Source: Lepidostoma basale | Taxonomy: Eukaryota > Arthropoda > Insecta > Trichoptera > Lepidostomatidae | Length of the DNA: 64,000 nucleotides | Direction of reading: 5' to 3' | NCBI GenBank assembly: GCA_022606425.2 | Contig: JAHDVF020001563.1 | Span: 62,001 to 126,000, forward strand | Shown here: piece after piece, positions 53,393 to 62,782 of the stretch | Numbering within the stretch: position 1 is the first letter of the stretch | How the letters are laid out: every line of letters starts with the position of its first letter | Notes under the pieces: generated by a model | Databases searched by the model: none | What the model saw: only the letters and a program-made list of their open reading frames with translations | Told to the model about the DNA's origin: nothing | Program-made: the position numbers and the translations under genes

Positions 53393-54934
53393 CAAATTTT
53401 TAACAAAAAATATATTTACAGTACGGTACTAACTACTTACTAACTTTAAAAACTTTAAATGGAAAAAAAGGTTTACTCCAAGAGATATTTCAAGTGTTAT
53501 CAATACCTATGCCATCATAAAAGGAGCATTTGTGCTGTGATACTGAACATTTAGAAGTGTCCAAACTCACAAAACTATTATTTGTTATATCAATAAATTA
53601 TGTTGTGTCTTGGTAACGTTGGGGCAGTTGAAGAGCATAGAAAATCCCTTGTATTTTTATTAAACTCCCTCCATCTTAGACCCCTGTTTGCTGATATTAT
53701 AACTCAAAGACAGACAAACCCGTTTTATCAGAGCTTGCACAATACGGCGTTTCTTGTTTGTGTATTATTTGTATCGCTTATTCGTGTAAAAACTTATTTC
53801 CTTACTCAGACACAAGTTGTATCATGGTTTAGATTATTCTGTTAAGTTTAAGAGCCCATACCTAACCATCTATGGTTTGCGGTGCGGCAATATAAACTCG
53901 AACCGAACCATTAGGTGGTGTTCTAGATAAACTATTTGAACCACGAATATTATCCAGAGGGTTGTGGATTTTCGTTAAGTTAACTTTTCGTTGATGTAAA
54001 ATCGCGTTGTAGCGCTCGGTTCATTTCAACCGCAGAGCAAAACAAATACAGGAGATGAGAGGGGAAATAAATCAACTTGAAAATGATAAACATAAGATTT
54101 ATACTTTCCTGTAAACACTGTCCTACTGCAAGGACGTTCCGTGAGGAATTTTAAACTTATAAGTGAGAGACTTAAAAAATATGTTTTTATGATGCTATTG
54201 GTATATACATTTTAATCAAATATTGTAACTTTCCTTGACAAAGTCCTTACTTTGTTTTATCGTGTTATATGGTATGTTAAAATAATCAACGATTTAAAAA
54301 AGTTCGCCAGATAACCGAATACAATTTACATAACGATTTTTGTTATCTTGGGAATATTTAATGTAAAATGTAATAATTATTTAATCATGGTTAATAAATT
54401 TCATGTTCAGCTTATTACCTCATTGTATTTTTAATAAGTAATTTCTAAACGACAATAAAATAACGTGATGATTTTTTAAATTTGTAATCATTTTTCAAAA
54501 TATTAAACTAGATACTAAACACAGACATGTTTAGTCGAAATTTAGACATGTAAAATAAATAAATCAGTCAATAAACAACTAGATTTAATTTCAAGTCCCT
54601 TTTTCGATTCTTTCCATTTTCATCACAGACTAAATTTAATAACAATTACATTAACCTTCACACTCAGAAACTATTAATAGATATTATTTGTTAAACATTT
54701 GACACTAATTAAGAATAGGTATATCTGCTAAAGGAACGAGTCTGTTGAAAAATAAAAATAGTGTTCTGTCAAATCATAATGGGTCAATATTATTCAAGAA
54801 TGAATTTACAACAAAAAGTGAAGAAGAGTGTAGATTAAATATTAATTGCTTTAATATGTTATTATTCAAATCAAATAAGACATGGAAACATACCGACAAA
54901 CCAAACACATTATTTTTATTTCCTATCTTATGTA
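53393..54934. other. Unique stretch
   Basis: Mixed composition, GC-richer around 53860..54060. No gene or repeat recognised. Confidence 0.3.
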
Positions 54935-55290
54935 ATCATTTTCAAATGTTTTGTTGTTATTGTTATTTTAATGTTTCTTCCATATCCAGCCTTTTGATTA
55001 TCTTTCAAATCATTTTTAAATGTGTTGTTGTAATATTTCTTCCGTTTACAGTCTTCTTCAATCATTTTCAAACGCTTTTTTTTGTTCTTGTTGTTATAAT
55101 GTTTTTTTCTATTTCCAGTCTTATTCAATGGTTTTTAAATGTTCTGTTCTCATTGTTGTTTTAGTGTTTATTACATTTTCAGTCTTATTTAGTTGTTTTC
55201 AAATGTTCTGTTCCTATTATTGTTTTAATGTTTCTTCCATTTTCAGTCTTATTAATTGTTTTCAAATGTTTTTTAATGTTTCTAAACATG
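54935..55290 (+). repeat. Minisatellite, about five 52-74 bp units
   Basis: Units begin near 54941, 55015, 55067, 55134, 55199 and 55261 with TTTTCAAATGTTCTGTT, then TGTTTTAATGTTTCTTCC and ATTTTCAGTCTTATT. Each of the complete units has a pyrimidine-rich run ending in CAG, like a splice acceptor. Two long frames cross the array but follow the repeat rather than a gene. Confidence 0.88.
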
Positions 55291-55619
55291 TCGCTACTGG
55301 TCTGGACAGAAATGTCTTTGCGAAGTCTCTATACACAGCTTTTAAAAAGGATAAAGCAAATGTTTATCCTAGAGCAATACTAAGGAAAGAAGTGAATATT
55401 TGCTTACAATAATATGTATTTGTCAAGTTGATTGTTCTGAATGGTATCTCAAGGAAACCGCTATGAAAATCTATTATCAATATAATATTGTCATGTTTTT
55501 TTTTTATTTCGTGTAAGCAGTGCTTGTATAATTATTTGTGTAACAATCTATTATAAGAGGTAATAAGTTTATTCATACGAAAAAAAAATTGATAAAATAA
55601 AAATAATAATTAAAAAAAA
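55291..55619. other. Unique stretch
   Basis: Nothing recognised; T and A runs at 55496 and 55581. Confidence 0.3.
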
Positions 55620-55981
55620 CACAATGGTGTTCTTGTACCGACCCTTATGTATGGAAGCGAAGCATGGAACTGGCAAAAGAAGGATGAAAGGAGAATAAAT
55701 TCAACAGAAATGATATCTTTTAAAAGAATGTGTGCATACTCTGTGTATGATAGAGTGTCGAATGAAAATATAAGAAGTGAATGCGGTGCGAATGATGGTG
55801 TTATGAACAAAATAATGAAAGGATCATTAATATGGTTTGGATATATGGAAAGAATGTATGAAGAAAAAATGGTAAAAAAAGTATACGTTAACGATGTAAA
55901 TGGAACTAAAAATAGAGAAAGACCGAGGAAAACGTGGCACGATCAAATAAATCAAACATTGAATGTCGGCCACGTGAGGAG
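55620..55981 (+). mobile_element. LINE-A copy cut off at 55981
   Basis: Encodes MYGSEAWNWQKKDERRINST, YSVYDRVSNENIRSECGAND, LIWFGYMERMYEEKMVKKVY and NRERPRKTWHDQINQTLNVG, then HVRST, at which point the composite element begins. The remaining 3' part of this copy is not found after the composite. Confidence 0.88.
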
Positions 55982-56797
55982 TACCGGCACCTCTAACCGG
56001 GAGTATAAAATGGCGTAATGAGTGAAGGAGAATTCGTTTTTATTAATCCCACATGTGTGACCAATTATTTCACGAACTTCTTTACGTTTCACGTGTGCGT
56101 GAGAGGAATATACGCTTATAAAATATCGAAATGGCCTTCGTGGCAAAATGGCAACAGCTATGACTGTTACGACGAAGAGTTTCCGACTTTTAATAAAAGC
56201 AGACACTAAAAAAGTACGAAAGAGCGGAGTTGGTTGGATGTAGGTGCCAAAATAAGCGGAGTGTCAGAAAGATGTCTCTCGTATGAGGATGACGCTGTCC
56301 TACTTGCAGACAACGAGCATAAACTACAATTCCTGGTGAATAGTATGTATGAGGTATGCATGCGAAATGATCTGATGATGAATGTTAATAAGTCCAAGGT
56401 AATAATTTTTCAAAAAGAAGAAGTCATGACATGCTGCAATTAAATGAGATCTCTCAGACGAATGTGTATGATAGTGTCGATTGAAAATATAAGAAGTGAA
56501 TGCGGTGCGAATGATGGTGTTATGAACAAAATAATGAAAGGATCATTAAGATGGTTTGGACATATGTTAAGGATGTAAATGGAACCAAAAATAGAGGAAG
56601 ACCGAGGAAAACGTGGCACGATCAAATAAATCAAATATTGAATGTCGGCCATGTGAGGAGTCAGAGATATCGACGCGCGTGCATGACACGACGTATGAAT
56701 GTTGAGGAAGCGAGAGAAATATGTCAGGAAAGAAAAGTGTGGCACTCTATTCTTTCTGCCTACCGCTTCGGAGAGGCGGAGTGATGGTTGGTTAGTT
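55982..56797 (+). mobile_element. Composite LINE derivative, copy 2
   Basis: 816 bp, near-identical to the reverse of 29060..29880. Head TACCGGCACCTCTAACCGGG, a TATAAAATGGCG string, 63-codon frame from 56018, SINE-like piece around 56127..56175, reverse-transcriptase piece with YEDDAVLLADN (56234..56443), junction into LINE-A at about 56447, a second deletion at GGACATATGTTAAGGATG that removes the ERMNEEIMVKK codons, and the LINE-A terminus with GGTTAGTTAC tail. Confidence 0.92.
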
Positions 56798-56901
56798 ACT
56801 TAAATCTTAAATAGTTTTTTTCCTATAATATATTTGCCTTTTTTTAATACAAGGTCATTTGTGCCCAACGACTGTATACAATCTGTTTTTTTAGCTATTA
56901 T

Positions 56902-57016
56902 ATTGATTCTCATGATAATTGAAAGGTCTATCTAAGATAATCTATCACTATTTTACACTAGACCTGTCAGAATCATACTGTCATCGTAAGAAATCATTCG
57001 GTGTGGCAGTCATTCG
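56902..57016 (-). mobile_element. SINE fragment
   Basis: Minus strand: GACTGCCACACCGAATGATT, then TCTAGTGTAAAATAGTGATA and ATTATCATGAGAATCAA. The tRNA-like head and the B box are largely gone. Confidence 0.6.
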
Positions 57017-57407
57017 CCGTTCACTTTGCATTGAGAAATATTTATCTTTAAAATATTATAAACAATTTTTATGGATACTGAAACCTGTTGTGAACAATTC
57101 TTACCACAATTTTATATATCAGATTTATAATGTATGCGCAGTGAAGAGTGTAGAGTAGATAAGAGTCTGGAGATTTGAAGAGATTCTCGTACCACAGCTC
57201 ACATCCCCTTATACTGCAATGTGGAGTGTTGTGCATTGATGTGGAGGAGTAGCATGGCGCATTACCCTTCGAAAAATCAGTTTTCCACTATTCATTGAAT
57301 AACTTATAAGAAAAACAATATATAAAATCATAAGTTTAAAAAATATATGAAACTGCCAATGTGAAAATGTACGCAATAATCACTCATACGTTGAACAATT
57401 GTAATTT
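57017..57407. other. Unique stretch
   Basis: No gene or shared repeat recognised. Confidence 0.3.
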
Positions 57408-57667
57408 CTTCTTCTTCTTTCCGTGACCTGTCAGGTCTCCCCAACGTTGACTATCACCCTTGAGTAGGCCTCCCTGTCCTGGGCAGCTCGGAACAGCTCC
57501 TCCACGGTCTTCAGTCCTGTCCACTCTCGGATGTTCCTCAGCCAGGAAACCTGCCTTCTCGTCGACCCTCAATGTTACCCTCCAAGATCAGATGTAACAG
57601 TGGTTACTTTTCGCCTCTCAGAACATGGCTCAAGTAGGACACCTTACGGACTTCGATGTTCACTTGT
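57408..57667 (-). mobile_element. LINE-C 3' end
   Basis: The minus strand encodes, with one frameshift, VRKVSYLSHVLRGEK-like sequence, then LRNIREWTGLKTVEELFRA-like sequence, and ends GGAGACCTGACAGGTCACGG plus (GAA)n. The most GC-rich LINE-C copy here. Confidence 0.82.
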
Positions 57668-57723
57668 TTAAATTCCCGTCATATATAGTATCTGTATTAA
57701 TTTTTTAATATGAACAAATGTCC

Positions 57724-57827
57724 GTATGCATTTTGATATCTTGGGAAAATCCGTGTAAATCCGTCTTTCTGGGCCTACGTTTCGGAGATCGTGACAGTCT
57801 CTATATCCATCTTCAGAGTGGTTATAT
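57724..57827 (-). repeat. HP10 left arm
   Basis: Minus strand: CTGAAGA, T, a long helix region with GAGA/TCTC, GAAAC, GTA, then GGCCCAGAAAGACGG and TTTTCCCAAGATATC. Mirrors 58128..58222. Confidence 0.8.
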
Positions 57828-57912
57828 TATTATTATTATTATTATGTTGAATCGCTCTTTACATCATGACAGCATGAGCCAAATCGATGTAAAGGGTAAG
57901 TCAGCTATCTTA

Positions 57913-58082
57913 GTGATTCTCGTGACATGTGATAGGGAGCTAATCTATCTTCATTTTATTGTCACGTGAATTATACGCTAAACCAAAGATAGTGTGACAA
58001 TTACACTGACGTCGCTGGGTATCGAACCCGGAACCTTCAGGGTAGCAGTCTGTGTACTAACCACTCGGCCACGAAGGTCGTC
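57913..58082 (-). mobile_element. tRNA-derived SINE, best copy, inside HP10
   Basis: Minus strand: GACCTTCGTGGCCGAGTGGT (strong A box), GGTTCCGGGTTCGATACCC (strong B box), CAGTGTAATTGTCACACTAT, CTTTGGTTTAGCGTATAATT, CACGTGACAATAAAATGAAG, CTATCACATGTCACGAGAAT. The head resembles a tRNA D-arm and T-arm; a full cloverleaf is not kept. It sits between the two HP10 arms. Confidence 0.92.
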
Positions 58083-58127
58083 AAAATATAATTATAAGAG
58101 TTAAATAAACATTACCCACCACACATT

Positions 58128-58222
58128 TATAACCACCTTGAAGATAGAGACTGCAACGATCTCCAAAACGTCGGTCCAGAAAGACGAGCTACACAGATTT
58201 TCCCAATATCTCAAAATACATA
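58128..58222 (+). repeat. HP10 right arm
   Basis: Plus strand: CTTGAAGA, T, AGAGACTGCAACGATCTCC, AAAAC, GTC, GGTCCAGAAAGACG and ATTTTCCCAATATCTC. It keeps the GTC that the left arm lost but has GAAAC mutated to AAAAC. Confidence 0.8.
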
Positions 58223-58374
58223 TTGCAACTAACCGTAAAAATCTACCCAATTATTTGAAGAAATTTCCATTGATGTAGGAAAAAAACGCAAATGTTTTCG
58301 ATTTTCGTTCCTTAAACAATTTTCATACAAATCTTATATATGAAAATTGTAATATGTATTTGTGGTCATAATCA

Positions 58375-58475
58375 TCATATCAAACATTTGATAATGCTTT
58401 AGAAGGACGAAACATGTCATTCCCATAACATATAATAAAACTTCTAGAAAACTGACGTTTTCATTCGTATTAATT
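58375..58475 (+). repeat. HP3 single arm, well preserved
   Basis: CATTTGATAATGCTTTAGAA, GGACGAAACATGTCATTCCC, ATAATAAAACTTCTAGAAAA, CTGACGTTTTCATTCGTATT. The core reads TTGATAA, T, GCTTT/AGGAC, GAAAC, AT, GTC. Confidence 0.82.
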
Positions 58476-59217
58476 AGTTCTATTTATCCTGATTAGCTTG
58501 TATTATACAATAGATTCAGTAACCCAATGGCAACACTCATAAGTTGAAATCCCCAACAATTCCTTTAAACCTCTATCTAAATACAAGTCTTGAAATACCG
58601 GTTGCGGATAAGATAGAGACACAGTGCGAATGAGGAAACATTTCACGTTAATGTTTATTAATCATAATTAGTGGGTTTATGTTCGCAACCAAACCACTGT
58701 CAAAATATTGAAACAAGAGCTCAAGTCTCATTAGCCAAGTTTGAGTTGCCGGGTTAAATTCATTAGGAAAACTTCATACCGGCGAGTGTACGAGTATTAT
58801 AACATTCTGCCCTATCCGACTTCTTTATAATTTTTAAGTGCGGAACGCTGTACTCATTTAAGAGAAGACTTAACAATGATAAGCCCCACGAAACCAAATT
58901 ATTCCAACGGAATGTCGGTCAGATTTAATAACTAGGAAGTATAATTGCATTCCCGGATAAACTTATTTATAGCCCGCAATTAAACTGCAAAATAATTCCG
59001 GAGTTCCATCTGAAATTCGGTTAATTTTAGCGAGACTGTGACTTAGCCAGCCGAGGAACGAACAGGCTAAACTTTAATGCAATCGCTTACTAATATTGTT
59101 ACCGGTAGGTTGATTTTGAATTACGTTGAGCGTGTTATTCGAGCTGCAAATAATTTCAGGCGAAGTATATAATGCGTAGTGTGAGCACACTTTGTGTGGA
59201 ACATGTATTTCTAAAGT
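58476..59217. other. Unique stretch, 740 bp without repeats
   Basis: The longest block of balanced composition without any repeat match. It contains several homeodomain-like AATTA/TAATT strings and no coherent frame. A reasonable candidate for conserved regulatory DNA, unproven. Confidence 0.35.
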
Positions 59218-59278
59218 ATCTCATAAGTATATATTATCAAATAGTTAATGTTACATATAATATAATATAATATATACT
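59218..59278 (+). repeat. Long target-site duplication, left
   Basis: 61 bp starting ATCTCATAAGTATATATTAT, matched at 60031..60093 (63 bp) with one substitution and a 2-bp TA difference. Confidence 0.93.
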
Positions 59279-60030
59279 TACTAACTAACTAACCATCACG
59301 CCGTCTCCCCGAAAGGGTAGGCAGAAAGAATGGACTGTCACACTTTTAGATGCGGTACTCCATCCTTCTCTTTTCGCCCCGCGGGAGACGCGGTGTGATG
59401 GGTTGCGAACCTCATCGCCACCAAAAGGCATCTCCCGCGCACACTTCGATCTTCCAACATCCACAAAATAAATCTAAAACAAATAATATAAAATACAATG
59501 ATATAAAATAAAATAACAAAATAAAAATAATTTATTACAAAATGTTATTTTTAGATGGTGCACATTTGTCTATTTAATTTATGTTCCACGAATCCACCGT
59601 TTTTTTTAATTTAGCACATAATGTAATAACACATAATGTTTTTCCGATGTTGCACATGTTGACATGGACGATCCGGACATTTGTGTTTATTTAATTTATG
59701 TTACACGTATATACCGTTTTTTTTAATTAACTGTAATTAGGCACTTAACCAGCAAGAACTAAAAAATAATATTGAAGAAATTATTCAAATTGTCATTGGA
59801 ACAAATGAAAAAAATATTTTTACACCTGTCAAAATTCTTTATAAAAACGATAAAACTAATATAATTTTAACAGCAAAACAATACAAACGTATTACGTGTC
59901 ACAAATAACTATTACAAAGTGCGGCAACAGTTAAATTGACCAAAACAATTCACTTATACACGAAATATCTCCAAATTTACAGGAGCACCACATGAACTAA
60001 ACCAAATTTTCAAAATCAGAAACACCAATC
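59279..60030 (-). mobile_element. NA-1, full-length copy (752 bp)
   Basis: Boundaries are fixed by the flanking 61/63-bp duplication. In element order (minus strand): a 5' end GATTGGTGTTTCTGATTTTG, about 560 bp of AT-rich sequence shared with 37151..37778, a GC-rich segment (GGAGATGCCTTTTGGTGGCG, GGTTCGCAACCCATCACACC), then the LINE-A-like terminus and GGTTAGTTAGTTAGTA. No open frame of note and no clear polymerase III boxes, so it is either a SINE-like passenger or an extreme deletion derivative of LINE-A. Confidence 0.93.
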
Positions 60031-60093
60031 ATCTCATAAGTATATATTATCAAATAGTTAATGTAACATATAATATAATATATAATATATACT
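60031..60093 (+). repeat. Long target-site duplication, right
   Basis: Partner of 59218..59278. Confidence 0.93.
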
Positions 60094-60298
60094 ATATCAT
60101 ACATAATGTGCCGTATACGATTAACTATCATTTGTCATATAATTACGCTCGTAATTTGTCAGTGGTTAAGCTATTGGGCAATAAATTATAACATGATACA
60201 ATATAGTTCTGACCTGGCTTAGTCAGATTACAGTTGCTTAAATTAACCTAATTTAGACGTAGGCAACAAAACCGGTCGGTACTATAGGAAGAATTAAT

Positions 60299-60535
60299 AT
60301 CTTCTTGCGATCACTGCAGCAAATGCATCTTTGTCCTGCGCCACTTGGAACAGGTTCTGAACTCTTGTCATTCCTATCCATTCTTTGATGTTCCGCAGCC
60401 AGGACAGCTGCCTTCTACCAACTCCCCGACGCACCTCCACTTTACCCATTAATATCAATCGAAGGATGTGGTATTTTACTCTCCTTAGCACATGACCTTA
60501 ATATGAGACCTTTCACACTCGACAACAGCTCTCTA
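60299..60535 (-). mobile_element. LINE-C 3' end
   Basis: The minus strand encodes MLRRVKYHILRLILMGKVEV, RRGVGRRQLSWLRNIKEWIG and MTRVQNLFQVAQDKDAFAAV. Frame intact over 65 codons. Confidence 0.87.
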
Positions 60536-60604
60536 ATTAATATAACTGAAATAATTCTTAACTCATAAAAAATAATAATAAATCCACCTTATCAATTTAT
60601 TAAA

Positions 60605-60785
60605 ACTCTACATAATATAGTGAATACGAATGAAAACGTCTGTTTTTAAGAAATTTTATTTTATTTAAGTATGTATATGTTATACTTTATCAATTTTATT
60701 GAACATTAGCAAAGCGCAACACGTCATCCCCAAAAGATAAAATAAACATCTAGAAATTTTAAGTTTTCATTCATATTAATTAAAT
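60605..60785. repeat. HP3 inverted pair, diverged
   Basis: Left edge AATACGAATGAAAACGTCTG and right edge AGTTTTCATTCATATTAATT face each other; GCAACACGTCATCCCCAAAA is the eroded core of the right arm. Confidence 0.65.
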
Positions 60786-60811
60786 ACATATTAGTTACTC
60801 GTAATACAGAT

Positions 60812-60996
60812 TAGTTACTAATTGTGCGCGGGAGATGCCTATTGGTGGCGATGAGGTTCCCAACCCACCCATCACACCGCGTGTCCCGCGGGGGCGAAAA
60901 GAGAAGGATGGAGTGCCGCATAGGTTAAAGTGTGGCAGTCCATTATTTCTGTCAACACCTTCGGAAAGACGGCGTGATGATTAGTTAGCTAGTTTT
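60812..60996 (+). mobile_element. NA-1 copy, 5'-truncated, 10-bp TSD
   Basis: GTGCGCGGGAGATGCCTATT, CACACCGCGTGTCCCGCGGG, GAGAAGGATGGAGTGCCGCA, then the terminus CTTCGGAAAGACGGCGTGAT and TTAG tail. TAATACAGAT flanks it at 60802..60811 and 60997..61006. About 11 bases at the 5' junction do not match other copies. Confidence 0.88.
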
Positions 60997-61099
60997 TAAT
61001 ACAGATATCTTATATCATTATTCAAGCAACGATAGCTTCTTTGGATATTTCTATTTTAATAAAGCTTTCTCGCTACGAGGGTTGTTATCTTTGCTTTAT

Positions 61100-61265
61100 A
61101 ATTCGAGATAATCAAATGATTTAAGTGAAATCTCTTGATGGAAGTTCATTTTAAATAATAATTAAATAAAACGATGTTTTTTTAATTACTTCCACTTTTG
61201 TCTTTATTTCGACAGCGACCGGTTTCGCCAGGCTCGCTGGCATCGACAGACTGGTGACACTATTG
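61100..61265 (-). repeat. HP6 copy
   Basis: Minus strand: CCAGTCTGTCGATGCCAGCG, AGCCTGGCGAAACCGGTCGC, TGTCGAAATAAAGACAAAAG, TGGAAGTAATTAAAAAAACA, TCGTTTTATTTAATTATTAT and the AAGAGATTTCACTTAAATCA edge. A second tail scrap (GTCGAAATAAAGACAAAAGT) is at 61392..61428. Confidence 0.87.
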
Positions 61266-61429
61266 TAAACTTAGTCCTTTATAAACATACAGATAAGGGG
61301 TGGTAAACATGATTCAATATAAAAAAAATAATCTTCAAATATTTATGTAAAATTTACTGAATTTAACATTTTATTGAATTTGAATTTTTGTCGAAATAAA
61401 GACAAAAGTGAAAGTAGTTAAAAAACATT

Positions 61430-62465
61430 TATAAGTCGTATCAAGTTTTCGTATCCCTTAAATATTTTCCCAATGTTTTGACAAAGCAAAGCAAAATAAC
61501 TTTACGTCTCAATTTTATTGAATAATTGTTGGATCTACTAGTGTCTCGTGGTGACCTTTTCAACAATTTTTTCGTAGATTTTTGAAGATTAGATGTTTAG
61601 TGTAAAATTTGTGTATCTTATATGATTAGTAAAGGTTGTTTGGTTGCATACACCGGCTGTTCCTAACTCAAAAACAAACCCTTAGCTGTCTCTTTAAAAA
61701 TCATACGAACTTACAAAATTCTCAGAAACAGTGAGCGTCGCTAGATTAAGCCATCAGTTCTGTAATCTGATCAGCTGTTACGTCGAGTTTCTCATCCTTT
61801 CACGTTTCCGCAAACAATGAAATAGCTGAACGGTTCCAAAAAATGTCGTTGTGTTCCTTTTGTATAGAACGATTTTATTAACACGATTTTATAGATGCTT
61901 CTCAGTACGCCTTCAATAAAACAACTTCTAAATTGGCGCCTATATATTGCGTCCCGGCACCTAAGCATGGAGGCAGTGGTGCTTCGTGGAAATTTTTGAG
62001 AATTGAATATGTTAAATCTGATGAATAATTATTATTCATATTATTAAATATTCATGAATCAAGAAGTCGATTTTTCCTGTGTTCATTCATCTGGCGTATT
62101 TCGCAGATATGATTAATTTTATTATTGCGAGATCTATAACAAAAATCAATAGAGCAAAATAGATAGTGAGATAGATTTCAGGCAATCTACGTTTCGAACT
62201 ATACACTTATCAATAAAATGCAGATTAATTAAACTCAACAATAGTTATCGCTTAAACTTCAGGCTGGAGACCAGAATTTCGTGGACGCAGATCCTTTCAC
62301 CCAGAATATGCTCCCTGTATCAGAAACATGCATTGACAATCCGACTATGTTTAAATATATTTAAAAAAAACGTGCTTAAAATATCTACAATTTTTTTAAA
62401 TAATCTGAAGCTTTTGTCAAATGCAGCTTCCATTATTGTATATTTTTTGTTGTATACCTATTTAG
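61430..62465. other. Unique stretch
   Basis: Balanced composition at 61720..61860 and 61930..61990; no gene or shared repeat recognised. Confidence 0.3.
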
Positions 62466-62782
62466 TATTTTCTCCAAAGGGTTGCTCCTCCTGTGAGGTA
62501 GATTCCCAGCTGTCCATCCATCTTTTAGGAGGTCTTCCACGAAAACAAGTCCCGTGAGGCTGATTATATAGTGTAATATAATTCTAGTGGTGTCCAGTTT
62601 GGACATGACCGTACCAGTTCCTTCTTCGTTGTCTACTCCATCTTATATTATCATCAACCTCACATCTCTCTCTAATTATGGTGTTCCTCGCGCGATCTCT
62701 CAGTGTCTTACCTGCTATCGTTTTCAGTGTCTTCATCAGTCCTCAAAACTTGTTTGGTCCTGATTTTGTCTACCCTTATTAT
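62466..62782 (-). mobile_element. LINE-F 3' end, diverged
   Basis: Aligns with 44410..44720: CTCCTGTGAGGTAGATTCCC, AGGAGGTCTTCCACGAAAAC, ATGACCGTACCAGTTCCTTC and CGCGCGATCTCTCAGTGTCT on plus. Frame broken; the upstream YKACVRP part is absent. Confidence 0.82.

Noticed and set aside
54745..55412. Two long frames (139 and 130 codons) as a membrane protein
   Set aside because: Hydrophobic composition comes from T-rich minisatellite units; frames overlap each other and follow repeat period, with no start or family signal.
57913..58082. True tRNA gene
   Set aside because: A and B boxes are good but acceptor, anticodon and T stems do not pair into a cloverleaf, and the body is shared with other copies; it is a SINE.
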